DNA from: Alteromonas sp. IB21
GTDB taxonomy: Bacteria > Pseudomonadota > Gammaproteobacteria > Enterobacterales > Alteromonadaceae
DNA length: 64,000 nt
Assembly: GCF_016405965.1 (NCBI RefSeq)
Contig: NZ_JAEFCD010000005.1
Location: 62,001 to 126,000 of the forward strand
Direction: 5' to 3'
The notes beneath the pieces were generated by a model that worked only from the letters and a program-made list of their open reading frames with translations, was not told where the DNA came from and searched no databases. Positions 46,285-55,165 of this stretch are shown in pieces (the stretch's first letter is position 1; each line of letters begins with the position of its first letter). The translations under genes were made by a program, and so were the position numbers.

Positions 46285-47856
46285 TTACTGTTGTGTTTGG
46301 GCGTAAGCTAAACTCTCTTCAGCAAAACCAAGCCCCGCTTCGGTAAAGAAATTAAACACTTTATCAACGCCGTTCTCTAGAAGGTATGACACTTCATCTT
46401 CATAGCGGGCAATGGCCGCCACTTTACCTGTATACCCAGCATTCTTGAGCTGACGGGCAATGTTGATGGAGTCTTGGATAGAAGGTAGAGCCAGTAACAC
46501 TAACCGAACGTGCTTTAAATCTAAGTTGTCCCATAAGTCTACGTCTTCGCCATCACCACAAATTACATTATATCTTTCAGCCGACATTTCTTTTATTTTC
46601 ATTCTGTCAGCATCCATACCCCACACGTTAACATCGCTTAGTTTTGACAACGCGTTAAACGCTCCTCGTCCAACACGACCCATACCCAAGACTAAAAACT
46701 CTGCGTTATTTAACGTCGGATAAACGTCTTCTTTTAAACGTTCTTCCTTTTCAAAACGTTTTATCAGGTGTTTGTAACTGTGATATTGAGAATGGGAATT
46801 CCGATAAAGCACACTGGTAATAACGAACGAGATAGAAACAGCAAGCGCAATTACGACCAACCATGTATTCGCGATTAGCCCTAATGACACTGCTAATGCA
46901 CCCACGATAAGCCCAAACTCGCTATAGTTAGAAAGCACCAAACTGCTTAAATAGGCTGTTCGTCCTCGCAAACGTAGCGAAGTAAATAAGCCGAAAAAGA
47001 GCGCTGCTTTTAATGGAATGAATAAACAGAAAATAAATGCAAGGGTAATCATGCCCAGATCAGGTAGCGCAGTGAGCCCGATGGTTAGGAAAAAACCAAT
47101 TAATAAAAGATCTTTAAAGCTAAGCAGTGACTTCGCAAGTTCCGATGCTTTTTCGTGTTGAGCCAGCATAATCCCAAAAATTAGTGCACCCAAGTCACCT
47201 TTTATATTAACCAGCTCAAATACGTGGTATCCACCTAACGCCAAAATAAACCCGGTAAGCGGAAGTAGCTCTCCGTGACCCGACTTATTTAGCATCTTTT
47301 TAATGATGGGCATCGCAGGGAACAAGGCTAATAAAGCTAGCGCCCATATAGAGGGAAGTTTGCCTGTTGCTACCACAAGGAAGACAACCGCAAACACATC
47401 CTGCATTACTAAAATACCAATGGCTAAACGACCATGGCGGGTTTTGCTTTCTCCACTTTCTTCTAAAACTTTGACAACACACACTGTACTACTAAAACTC
47501 AGCGCAAAGGCGATAAGTGCTGCGCTTTTCCAGCTTAGTCCATCGACGAAACTTGCTGCAATGGCGCCTAGAAGATAAACACAGCAAGTAATAATGCCCA
47601 CCCAAACCAGTGTGTGGGTAACGCTTCCAGCCCAAACCTCCCGTCGGCTTAAATCTCTGATATTCAGTTTTAAACCAATGGTGAAAAGCATAATCGTAAT
47701 GCCCAAATTAGCGATTTGGGTTAAATCTTCGGTTAACGTATAGCCTGCAAAATTAAGTAAAAAACCGGCGACGAGATAGCCGACGAGAGGAGGAATGCCG
47801 ATGAGTTTAACTGTTAAGCCGCACACAAATGCGAAGAGAAGAAATGCATACTCCAT
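46285..47856 (-). CDS. CPA2-family cation:proton antiporter with RCK domain (Kef/YbaL type)
   Basis: 523 residues: about 12 membrane helices (residues 1-360) and a C-terminal NAD-binding TrkA-N domain (EFLVLGMGRVGRGAFNAL near residue 385). Probably potassium/proton exchange in stress or pH control; whether it is glutathione-gated like KefB/C is not clear. It stands alone, divergent from the glutamate-synthase-like gene across a 357-bp gap. Confidence 0.88.
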   Translation of the reverse strand: MEYAFLLFAFVCGLTVKLIGIPPLVGYLVAGFLLNFAGYTLTEDLTQIANLGITIMLFTIGLKLNIRDLSRREVWAGSVTHTLVWVGIITCCVYLLGAIAASFVDGLSWKSAALIAFALSFSSTVCVVKVLEESGESKTRHGRLAIGILVMQDVFAVVFLVVATGKLPSIWALALLALFPAMPIIKKMLNKSGHGELLPLTGFILALGGYHVFELVNIKGDLGALIFGIMLAQHEKASELAKSLLSFKDLLLIGFFLTIGLTALPDLGMITLAFIFCLFIPLKAALFFGLFTSLRLRGRTAYLSSLVLSNYSEFGLIVGALAVSLGLIANTWLVVIALAVSISFVITSVLYRNSHSQYHSYKHLIKRFEKEERLKEDVYPTLNNAEFLVLGMGRVGRGAFNALSKLSDVNVWGMDADRMKIKEMSAERYNVICGDGEDVDLWDNLDLKHVRLVLLALPSIQDSINIARQLKNAGYTGKVAAIARYEDEVSYLLENGVDKVFNFFTEAGLGFAEESLAYAQTQQ

Positions 47857-48213
47857 GAATTACCTTTCAAAATGTTGAACGTAAAATCCGTTATTCTCAA
47901 ATAAGGTTATAATATTTAAAGCACCAAATGATGTCTTGAGGTTTTGAAAAGCCAGCTTAAAAGCCAAAGGTTCCTCATTTAAACGCAAGCCTAAGACTAG
48001 CACGTAATAACTTGTTTTCGCAGCTAAAAAAACAGAAAAAGCGACACTTATAGGTTATGCGTAACTAAATCTTGTTCGACCTATGGTAATAGATTATCGC
48101 TATATTTCAGTGAATTAACGCAAATATGAAACTGGTTCGCTTATTTGGGTGTATTGATGATTGCAGTGAGCATAATATGTGCTGTGACATGCCGAATTAA
48201 AGAAGGAATTTGA
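47857..48213. other. Divergent intergenic region, no gene seen
   Basis: 357 AT-rich bp between the antiporter gene (minus) and the glutamate-synthase-like gene (plus). It must hold two divergent promoters. I see no RNA gene, repeat or strong operator. Confidence 0.45.
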
Positions 48214-49845
48214 ATGCGATTTACTATATTAACGGTACTCTTACTACTTGTGGCTTTTAATGTGATTATTGGAGTACTGTGGGCACCAGTTTGGTGGTTC
48301 CTTCTGCTCTCCATTACTTTATTATTGTTTGGGTTACATGATGCGTTTCAGAATAAGCATGCAATCCTCAAAAACTTTCCACTAATCGGCCGAGTGAGAT
48401 GGACTGTTGAGGGGCTGAGACCTTATATACAGCAATACATTATCGAAACAGACACCGGTGGTGCACCGATTTCAAGAATGTACCGTTCAATTGTTTACCA
48501 GCGTGCGAAAAATAGTCGAGAAACGGTACCTTTCGGTACACAACTCGACACTTATAAAGATGGATATGAGTGGATAGGTCACTCTTTGTCTGCACGAGAA
48601 GTAGAGGACATGGACGAAGACCCTCGAATAACGGTAGGGGGCCCGCATTGCAAGAAACCGTATAGTGCGAGTGTATTAAATATCAGTGCGATGAGTTTCG
48701 GCAGTCTATCAAAAAACGCCATACTTGCCTTAAATAAAGGAGCGGCAAAAGGAGGGTTTTATCACAATACGGGCGAGGGAGGTTTAACACCTTACCATCT
48801 AGAAAATGGCGGCGATATTGTCTGGCAAATTGGAACGGGCTATTTCGGATGTAGAAGTAAAGATGGCGGCTTTGAGCCTGATTTATTTAAAGAAAAAGCC
48901 AATCTTGACAGCGTTAAAATGATTGAGATAAAGCTGAGTCAAGGCGCAAAACCTGGTCATGGCGGAATTTTGCCAGCCTATAAAAACACCCCGGAAATTG
49001 CAGAAATAAGGGGGGTTGAACCAGGCACGCAGGTTGATTCACCGCCCAGACACAGCGCATTTTCAACGCCATTGGAAATGATTGATTTTATAACGCAATT
49101 AAGAGAACTCAGTGACTTTAAACCCATAGGTATTAAGCTAGCGTTAGGAAGAAAAAGTGAATTTATAGCTATGTGTAAAGCTATGGTTGAGAAGGGGGTT
49201 ACACCCGATTTCATTACCGTCGATGGTGGTGAAGGAGGCACCGGAGCGGCACCTCTGGAGTATTCAAATTCTATCGGATTTCCTCTTCGCGAGGCGCTGG
49301 CGTTTGTTGATGACTGTTTAACGGGCTTTGGACTGAGAGACAAAATAAAAATCATTGCTTCGGGCAAGATTATTACCGCTTTTCAGTTAGCTAAAAATCT
49401 AAGTCTAGGTGCTGACATATGCAATAGCGCCAGAGGCATGATGTTGGCACTAGGCTGTGTACAGTCACTGTCGTGTAATACGAACAGGTGCCCAACCGGC
49501 GTTGCGACACAAGATCCCAAGCTTGCTAAGGGTCTGAATGTGCAGAATAAATATGAAAGGGTTTATCGGTTTCACAACAAAACCGTTCTTGCGTTGATGG
49601 ATATTTTATCCTCTACAGGCCATATAAGCACAACTGAACTAAACAGAACTCATATTTTTAGAAGGGTCGATCAATGTCATGTGGCGCGCTACGATGAAAT
49701 CTTTCCATTCGTTAAAACAGGCAGTTTTTTAACTGATGAGGTGCCTGACAGATTTAAATTACACTTCAAGGAAGCAAATGCTCAGAGCTTTATGCCTTGT
49801 AGCTTATTGGCTGAAATTGAAAAGGAAACAAAAGCTGTTTCTTAG
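48214..49845 (+). CDS. FMN-binding glutamate-synthase-family protein, membrane-anchored
   Basis: 543 residues. Two N-terminal hydrophobic segments (about 4-22 and 26-45) precede a glutamate synthase FMN/2-oxoglutarate domain: NISAMSFGSLSKNAILALNK, KPGHGGILPAYK, TVDGGEGGTGAAP and SARGMMLALGCVQSLSCNTN. Cysteines 415, 421 and 426 form the C-X5-C-X4-C motif of the 3Fe-4S cluster. There is no glutaminase domain, so the nitrogen donor and true reaction are unknown. Single gene with its own terminator. Confidence 0.88.
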   Translation: MRFTILTVLLLLVAFNVIIGVLWAPVWWFLLLSITLLLFGLHDAFQNKHAILKNFPLIGRVRWTVEGLRPYIQQYIIETDTGGAPISRMYRSIVYQRAKNSRETVPFGTQLDTYKDGYEWIGHSLSAREVEDMDEDPRITVGGPHCKKPYSASVLNISAMSFGSLSKNAILALNKGAAKGGFYHNTGEGGLTPYHLENGGDIVWQIGTGYFGCRSKDGGFEPDLFKEKANLDSVKMIEIKLSQGAKPGHGGILPAYKNTPEIAEIRGVEPGTQVDSPPRHSAFSTPLEMIDFITQLRELSDFKPIGIKLALGRKSEFIAMCKAMVEKGVTPDFITVDGGEGGTGAAPLEYSNSIGFPLREALAFVDDCLTGFGLRDKIKIIASGKIITAFQLAKNLSLGADICNSARGMMLALGCVQSLSCNTNRCPTGVATQDPKLAKGLNVQNKYERVYRFHNKTVLALMDILSSTGHISTTELNRTHIFRRVDQCHVARYDEIFPFVKTGSFLTDEVPDRFKLHFKEANAQSFMPCSLLAEIEKETKAVS

Positions 49846-49876
49846 TTTTAATCGATATTTTTTTACGTTAAGAATT

Positions 49877-49910
49877 AAAGCCCCAACCAAAGAGATGGGG
49901 CTTTATTTTT
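49877..49910 (+). terminator. Intrinsic terminator after the glutamate-synthase-like gene
   Basis: Stem AAAGCCCCA / TGGGGCTTT with 10-nt loop, then ATTTTTT. The next gene converges 7 bp further, so it may serve both. Confidence 0.88.
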
Positions 49911-49916
49911 TACCGA

Positions 49917-50393
49917 CTATTCAACGGGTTTGTCAGGAGTGCGCAGTTGATAAAGGCGGTAGTCACTTGTTCTATAGGGCGTGACTTTATATTTGGGTTG
50001 TAGGTATGCAACCAAATCGATTAGTTCTGACACCGTAAGTTCATCATTTACTACTCGCATTAATGATACGCCGTCTTCACTAGTAAAACTTGCTGGTTGA
50101 CGAGGTGTGAGCTTATGTGAGGGGTTGATAATGCTGGTCACCAGCTCTCCATAGGTCTTAATTCGACCACTGCTACCACCTAGTGGTATTGCTTTTGCCA
50201 ATAAATACTGTGCGTTTTCTGGCTCTTCTTCTCCAGCTATTCTATGGCAATCTTGACACCGATACTTTTCGAAAACTTGATAGCCTTTCTCCATATTACC
50301 CTCGGGTAGACTAAATCCTCTTGGTGAATTTGCGCCTTGTTCGCAGGCAAAAAGTAAGAGTGTAGCTAGTACTAATGCTGCAATTTTCATCAT
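49917..50393 (-). CDS. Monohaem cytochrome c lipoprotein
   Basis: 158 residues from ATG 50393, behind GGGAGAAG. The N-terminus is a lipoprotein signal with LLLFAC as lipobox, so Cys18 is the lipidated residue. One haem-c site CQDCH (about residue 48) follows; the axial methionine may be in VSLMRVV (about residue 112). Probably a membrane-tethered electron carrier; partner not known. The neighbouring genes give little help. Confidence 0.82.
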   Translation of the reverse strand: MMKIAALVLATLLLFACEQGANSPRGFSLPEGNMEKGYQVFEKYRCQDCHRIAGEEEPENAQYLLAKAIPLGGSSGRIKTYGELVTSIINPSHKLTPRQPASFTSEDGVSLMRVVNDELTVSELIDLVAYLQPKYKVTPYRTSDYRLYQLRTPDKPVE

Positions 50394-50590
50394 CAACTTC
50401 TCCCGTTAATGTTTAAATGTGAAGGTCACGCTTCTACGTTTCAACAATATGAGTATGGCTTATCTATGCGAACAAACATTGACCTAGCGCAATGTTAAAC
50501 CAGATTCATCGGACTACTATCAAAGGGTAAATACTGAGAAGGCAGAACTGACGTTTCATATTTTCTCATTACACATTAAGGAGAAATCCC

Positions 50591-51013
50591 ATGCAAAGCT
50601 ATGACACTATTTTAGTACCAATCGACGTTTACTCAGATTATGAGTTAGTTGTTGAAAAAGCCATTGCTGTGGCCGGCAATAGTCATAAGATTCATCTTCT
50701 TTACGTTGCCTATCCTCAAACAACCATGGAACCATATGGATTGTTTTTAGAAAGAGACTTTTCCGAGGAAGTAAGAGAACAAGCGTTAAGGCAGTTAAAA
50801 GACGTAGCGTCAAAACACGATATTCCGTATAGCCATGTGAATGTAGAAATTGGATCGCCTGCCGATGAAATTCATCATATGGCAGAAAAAATAAATGCTG
50901 ATCTTATCGTCGTGGGTACCCATGGACAAAGTGGGCTTCGCTTATTGTTAGGGTCTACGGCAAACGCCGTATTGCATGGCGTGAAAACTGATGTTCTTGC
51001 TGTAAAAGTATAA
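50591..51013 (+). CDS. Universal stress protein, UspA family
   Basis: 140 residues, one Usp domain. It starts DTILVPIDVYSDYE and ends with VVGTHGQSGLRLLLGSTANA, the ATP-binding loop G-X2-G-X9-G-S/T of nucleotide-binding Usp proteins. AAGGAG precedes the ATG. Confidence 0.93.
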   Translation: MQSYDTILVPIDVYSDYELVVEKAIAVAGNSHKIHLLYVAYPQTTMEPYGLFLERDFSEEVREQALRQLKDVASKHDIPYSHVNVEIGSPADEIHHMAEKINADLIVVGTHGQSGLRLLLGSTANAVLHGVKTDVLAVKV

Positions 51014-51110
51014 TGCTAATTTTTAGCTATTGTTTGGTCTAAAAAGATTTTAGTCGTCATGTGGTCGTAATAAATGTTCGATAGCGTGATTTCATTTATG
51101 AGATCTAACG

Positions 51111-51467
51111 ATGATGATAAAACGTTCGGGACTATCAAGAATTCTTTACGCCACCTATTATTCGATAAAAGGTTTAAGATCAGCGTTTGCGAGTGAAGCC
51201 GCAATAAGGCAAGAAATTTTCGTGATGTTGTTTCTCGTGCCGCTTGCTTTCTATGCAGATGTGAGCGGTGTAGAACGCATCCTGCTAATCATCTCGCTAT
51301 TTGTTGTGCTAATAACAGAGCTTCTCAACACCGCCGTCGAAAAGCTCTGCGATCATGTATCAACAGATATTCATATACTCATCGGGAGAGCAAAAGATAT
51401 TGGCTCAGCAGCAGTTTTTGTCAGTCTCTTACTGGCTGGATTTGTTTGGCTTACTATTTTATTGTGA
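51111..51467 (+). CDS. dgkA: Diacylglycerol kinase DgkA
   Basis: 118 residues with three membrane helices. Recycles diacylglycerol from membrane-derived glucan synthesis to phosphatidic acid. Family residues: SIKGLRSAFASEAAIRQE near residue 18 and ELLNTAVEKLCDHV near residue 69, which hold the catalytic glutamates. The start may be either of two adjacent ATGs; ribosome site weak. Confidence 0.92.
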   Translation: MMIKRSGLSRILYATYYSIKGLRSAFASEAAIRQEIFVMLFLVPLAFYADVSGVERILLIISLFVVLITELLNTAVEKLCDHVSTDIHILIGRAKDIGSAAVFVSLLLAGFVWLTILL

Positions 51468-51519
51468 ATGGTAAAACAGAATTTCACCGAAAGAGATAGC
51501 CAAAATCACCCGCGTAAAA

Positions 51520-51870
51520 CTACAGTGCCTTTATCTTTTTATCACAACACTCATTAACCAAAGTACGAATAGTGCTGTCTAGATTTTTGATGTGAGAATA
51601 GTGAAGTGACGTCTCGCCGCCAATGTTAATGTCTTTTATAGTGAACACCACATCCTCGTCACGAGATGTGACACATATTCGAACGAAATCTTCAGACTGT
51701 GCCAGTGGAACATGAAGATAAAGTGGCTCGTTGTGTGAATTTAAATATTCCACCGCAGCTTCTTTCGTTTTGAAAGGGTCTTGTTTTTCTGGTTGGATAT
51801 GCCACGAAGAAGAAGGGACGACCAGTTCTGCGAGTAATTTTCCGTGCTTGGTATCAATTCCACTGCTCAT
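51520..51870 (-). CDS. Hypothetical protein
   Basis: 116 residues, not recognised. It has a clear AAGGAG ribosome site before the ATG and a normal codon pattern, so it is probably a real gene. No signal peptide or membrane segment. It contains a WHIQPEKQDPFKTKEAAVEY stretch and a strand-rich middle (RICVTSRDEDVVFTIKDINI), and two adjacent cysteines near the end. It lies between dgkA and the recombinase gene, at the edge of what looks like acquired DNA. Confidence 0.6.
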   Translation of the reverse strand: MSSGIDTKHGKLLAELVVPSSSWHIQPEKQDPFKTKEAAVEYLNSHNEPLYLHVPLAQSEDFVRICVTSRDEDVVFTIKDINIGGETSLHYSHIKNLDSTIRTLVNECCDKKIKAL

Positions 51871-52109
51871 GTAAAACTCCTTTATTTAAAAACAACAACG
51901 CGCTTGATTTGAAGGTGATTACCATCAATACATTGACGCAAATTTGTATCTACATTTAGGTACGCAATGAATGCGACTTTAGGTTCAATAATAAGATGAT
52001 GAGAGAGAAGAGGGCGGTCGCGCTGGGCGTTGGTTTTGTCAGATGCGCGTTACGCGTTACTTTACTACTACTATAAAATAAAGATGTTATCCATTGATGT
52101 GATTCTCTA

Positions 52110-53312
52110 TCATCGTTTTCTTTTAGCTGACAGCTTAGCCATACCACCACGTTTAACATTAGCTTGTTTAGTGTAGTGGCCCGGCATTTCTGGTGACTGC
52201 CAGCCACCCGCAAGCTGCAACTCTGGAAGAGATGCCCCGTCTTCCGCGAGTGAGACTGCACCACCAACGCGCCCGCTGTGAGGCGTAATACTTTCTGTTA
52301 TTCCTGCTCGATGTGCTATTCGCTGCCAAATCCTATAAACACTGGAGTAATTCAATACGTTCGCCATCTGATTAGGCATATTTTCATCAAACGGTAAAAG
52401 CGCCGTTTTATGATTTGTTAGGCGCCGAAAAAGAATACCTTTGTGTAAACCACGTAGGTCTGTTAAATGACGAGGCTGTTTGGTTTTCGGGTCAAGATTA
52501 GCCTCATTAATATACTCTTGAATCATAGAAATTGTACTTGAAGAAACAAACCTATATTGGCCTTGACCAGATTGATCACTTTTGGAAGAGACTACAAGCA
52601 ACGTATTGTTACGAGAAGATATGTGTTCGACACAAACTCGAACTAATTCGTCTGCTCGTAACAAAGCATCGAACATAAGATTAATGATGGCGATGTCTCT
52701 CAACTCTAGAAGAGAATCAGGAATGATGGCGTTATTAATCTGTTCAAGCATTTCAATGGTAAGTGGTACTGCTTGCTTATGGGACAAACGATATTTTCGA
52801 TTCTCTATTAGCGACAAGCGAATAAAGTCTCTTAGATATGCTGAGCGTACGATTGGATTTGGAAGTTTTGCAACCCCAAGAAATTTACTCAGAGCAGAAA
52901 GGCGACGCTTGATAGTTCTGTAGGCGAGGGGGGACCGGCATAACTCATCCACATACAGCTTGATACATGCTTCATTGTGAGTGAAGTCACTAGTAAAACC
53001 TTGTATACCAGATTGTTTGCAAAAAATAGCAAACTCATTGTAATCACTAATATAAGCTCGTTGCGTGTTATACGGCAGTTTAGTAAAAATATCATGGTAA
53101 TAATGTTCAAAGTTTTGCGCTGAAGAGACGTCACCAGGTGTGATAAGTTGAGCATTCAAATTGAGAGTACTGTTGTTTTCGGTATAGTTAAAACCTAGGA
53201 TTTCTTCTTGCTGTGTATCGGCGGTATCTTTGTCCTGCCGGTAAACATTACTACTGGGCGCACCCGTCGACTTTTGCGGTAAAAATCGTGAAGTATCTTG
53301 TTTATAGGACAT
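52110..53312 (-). CDS. Cre-like tyrosine recombinase
   Basis: 400 residues. An N-terminal core-binding domain lies at about 75-175 (NTQRAYISDYNEFAIFCKQS) and the catalytic domain at 185-395. Residues align with P1 Cre: Arg219 (LLRADEL; Cre R173), Lys244 (K201), His345 and Arg348 (HSGRVGG; H289, R292), Trp371 (GGW; W315) and Tyr380 (GHYTKQ; Y324). The spacings His-Arg 3, Arg-Trp 23 and Trp-Tyr 9 are the same as in Cre, and 20 residues follow the tyrosine (19 in Cre). The first 70 residues are extra. No partner integrase, excisionase or phage gene is nearby. Confidence 0.9.
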   Translation of the reverse strand: MSYKQDTSRFLPQKSTGAPSSNVYRQDKDTADTQQEEILGFNYTENNSTLNLNAQLITPGDVSSAQNFEHYYHDIFTKLPYNTQRAYISDYNEFAIFCKQSGIQGFTSDFTHNEACIKLYVDELCRSPLAYRTIKRRLSALSKFLGVAKLPNPIVRSAYLRDFIRLSLIENRKYRLSHKQAVPLTIEMLEQINNAIIPDSLLELRDIAIINLMFDALLRADELVRVCVEHISSRNNTLLVVSSKSDQSGQGQYRFVSSSTISMIQEYINEANLDPKTKQPRHLTDLRGLHKGILFRRLTNHKTALLPFDENMPNQMANVLNYSSVYRIWQRIAHRAGITESITPHSGRVGGAVSLAEDGASLPELQLAGGWQSPEMPGHYTKQANVKRGGMAKLSAKRKR

Positions 53313-53401
53313 TAATGAGCCTTTACTGACAATAATGATAACGACAATGAAGCAAAAATGATTAGATAGTTAAAACCATATATTATTGATTTATAACGAA
53401 A

Positions 53402-53435
53402 TTCACGCATGATAACTGTAATTATCATGCGTGAA
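53402..53435. repeat. 34-bp perfect palindrome resembling a lox site
   Basis: Arms TTCACGCATGATA and TATCATGCGTGAA (13 bp) around the 8-bp spacer ACTGTAAT; the pairing extends one more base inward on each side. Total length, arm length and asymmetric spacer are those of loxP, though the arm sequence differs. It lies 90 bp upstream of the Cre-like gene. No T-tract follows, so a terminator is unlikely; an operator for the recombinase gene is possible. Confidence 0.8.
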
Positions 53436-53632
53436 AAACCTAACACTGGTTAGATTCTATCCGATACCACTAGGCGCGCTGGCGGCAAATTCAGTACTTC
53501 TCTTTTCGATACCTGGCACTCTATCATATCACTGTATAATTAAACAGTGTTTGTAGTCTTGTCCTCGACGGCGTTGAATAAATGTATCATTTAGGCTGCT
53601 TTTGCCTGTTATTTGTCTATTTCTCATCGTGT

Positions 53633-53687
53633 GCTACGTAAAATCTACAAGGCAATCCCGCTGGTTTTTATTCAGATTTCACGTAGC
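53633..53687. repeat. 55-bp palindromic element, copy A
   Basis: Arms GCTACGTAAAATCT (53633-53646) and AGATTTCACGTAGC (53674-53687), 13 of 14 pairs, around a 27-nt middle. Same length and gap-free alignment with copy B; shared parts include GCTACGT, AAATCT, CTG, TTTTT and TTCACGTAGC minus its first bases. Confidence 0.72.
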
Positions 53688-54560
53688 GTCGCCTGAAAAA
53701 TGAGCGTTTACTTTCACTCTTAACTCAACATCATTCGTTACAAGGCCGCCAGCGCTTGTTGCTCCTAAAGTAAGCACGCATAGATCATGCATATAGGCCA
53801 AGGCCTGAATCGCCCTTCAGGTGAGCAACCCTATAAACGAAGCCGTTTGCAAGGAATATGTGGGATAGGTGACCGATACACTATTGCGATTATCAAATAC
53901 AAAAGCCATTCGAATTTAAGTGTTTGACTACTTTAAAGGCAAAGATCCTAATCGGTTATGGTTAAATTAAATTGTGACGAATAAGAGATTTAAGCTACCA
54001 CGTTAACGTTCAAAATTACGGCGAAACGCTAATGTCGATATTCGTTTGTTTAAACAATCAATCTAACAAGCAGTGATAACAATATAGATTATTGTTCTAG
54101 TGTGGCTAATTGCAAAACTTTAAAACGACTCAACTTTTTACGAGCGACTCTTCATTTTCGGCCCGCATAAATTAAGCAGCGCTTCTTTGAAATAACCAAG
54201 ATAACGTTAGCAATCTTCTAAATAGATTTTTATTTCGTATGCTTTACATCGTCGTATAAAGCAAATAAAACCCAAGTAATGTAAAAGTTAAATCATAAAA
54301 TATCACGACTAATAGCTTTACTATAAAGCATTAATTTCTCAAATTTGTCACTCAACTTATCCATATAGCGAGAGAAATAGAGCTATGTATATTTTGAATA
54401 CATTAAGCAACAAAAGGGGCGCTTAATTATTTTTATGGCTGCAGAACCCACACATTTATTAACTATCAATATTTAACCGCACGTATCACATTGCACACTC
54501 ACTTGATTATTTAATCCCATATTCTATTTAACATAATATACATTATGCGCAATTGAGTAT

Positions 54561-54725
54561 ATGGACGATGAGGACGCTGATGTCGCTCTATCTGGTTGGT
54601 TTGTTGGCTGTGATTACTTACAGACTTTTATGCGTGGCCGCTGTGTTGGCTCTGAGTTTTGTTTTGGGCTTGTGCGTAAACGTCTAACTTACGTCGGTGT
54701 TTTTAATTTAAAACTGCTCAGATGA
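54561..54725 (+). CDS. Possible small protein, 54 residues
   Basis: An ATG frame starting MDDEDADVALSGWFVGCDYL, aromatic- and cysteine-rich, ending at TGA just before palindromic copy B. No ribosome site is seen and nothing is recognised. Listed only because it is the best frame in the gap; it could well be chance. Confidence 0.18.
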   Translation: MDDEDADVALSGWFVGCDYLQTFMRGRCVGSEFCFGLVRKRLTYVGVFNLKLLR

Positions 54726-54746
54726 TTTGATTTAGGTGTAATAAAC

Positions 54747-54821
54747 ATAATCGTACGCTACGTGAAATCTGCAGTATGATTACCCTGATTTTTCGATTTT
54801 ATTCACGTAGCGCACGATTAT
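54747..54821. repeat. 75-bp palindromic element containing copy B of the 55-bp repeat
   Basis: Arms 54747-54766 and 54802-54821 pair over 20 bp with one mismatch (ATAATCGTACGCTACGTGAA and its partner). The inner 54757-54811 is the 55-bp unit also found at 53633. Direct orientation with copy A. Confidence 0.75.
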
Positions 54822-55165
54822 CATTTCACTATTTTGGAAGCACTTAGACACGATGATTTTGTTTGATGCTTTACTGATATGTGAATTTTCAGTCAGCAAT
54901 TAACTAGATTGATTATCTAAATATAAATTAGCCAATAACAGTAATTAAATCGTAAGAGTATTAAGTTGTAGATATATTTATGTGTAAAAAAGTCAGTTTT
55001 TCTATAAGTTTTAGTGAACATGATTAGTGTATAGAAGCAAAATATCTTCGCGTTATTTGAAGATTTCTTCGGTTAGTGACGTGTAAGCTTATAAACAAAT
55101 CATACTGAATAACTAAGCATATAAAGCCGAATAAAGATTAAGTTACTCGGCTCCTTGTCATGAAT

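Larger units (their letters stand above)
53313..55165. other. 1.85-kb gene-poor, AT-rich region with palindromes
   Basis: Between the recombinase gene and the Spo0M-like gene I find no convincing protein gene apart from one weak 54-codon frame. The region holds a 34-bp loxP-like palindrome, two copies of a 55-bp palindromic element 1124 bp apart, and smaller inverted repeats (CACTGT/ACAGTG at 53530-53549, CCTGAA/TTCAGG at 53804-53821, GTTGCTC/GAGCAAC spanning 53758-53829). It may hold non-coding RNAs or recombination sites. Confidence 0.6.

Noticed and set aside
53402..53435. Intrinsic terminator
   Set aside because: The stem is AT-rich in its upper part and no T-tract follows on either strand; position upstream of a start codon also does not fit.
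53313..55165. Integron attC array served by the tyrosine recombinase
   Set aside because: The paired palindromes recall attC structure, but no consistent RYYYAAC / GTTRRRY core pairs are seen, and the recombinase aligns with Cre rather than IntI and lacks the IntI-specific insert.
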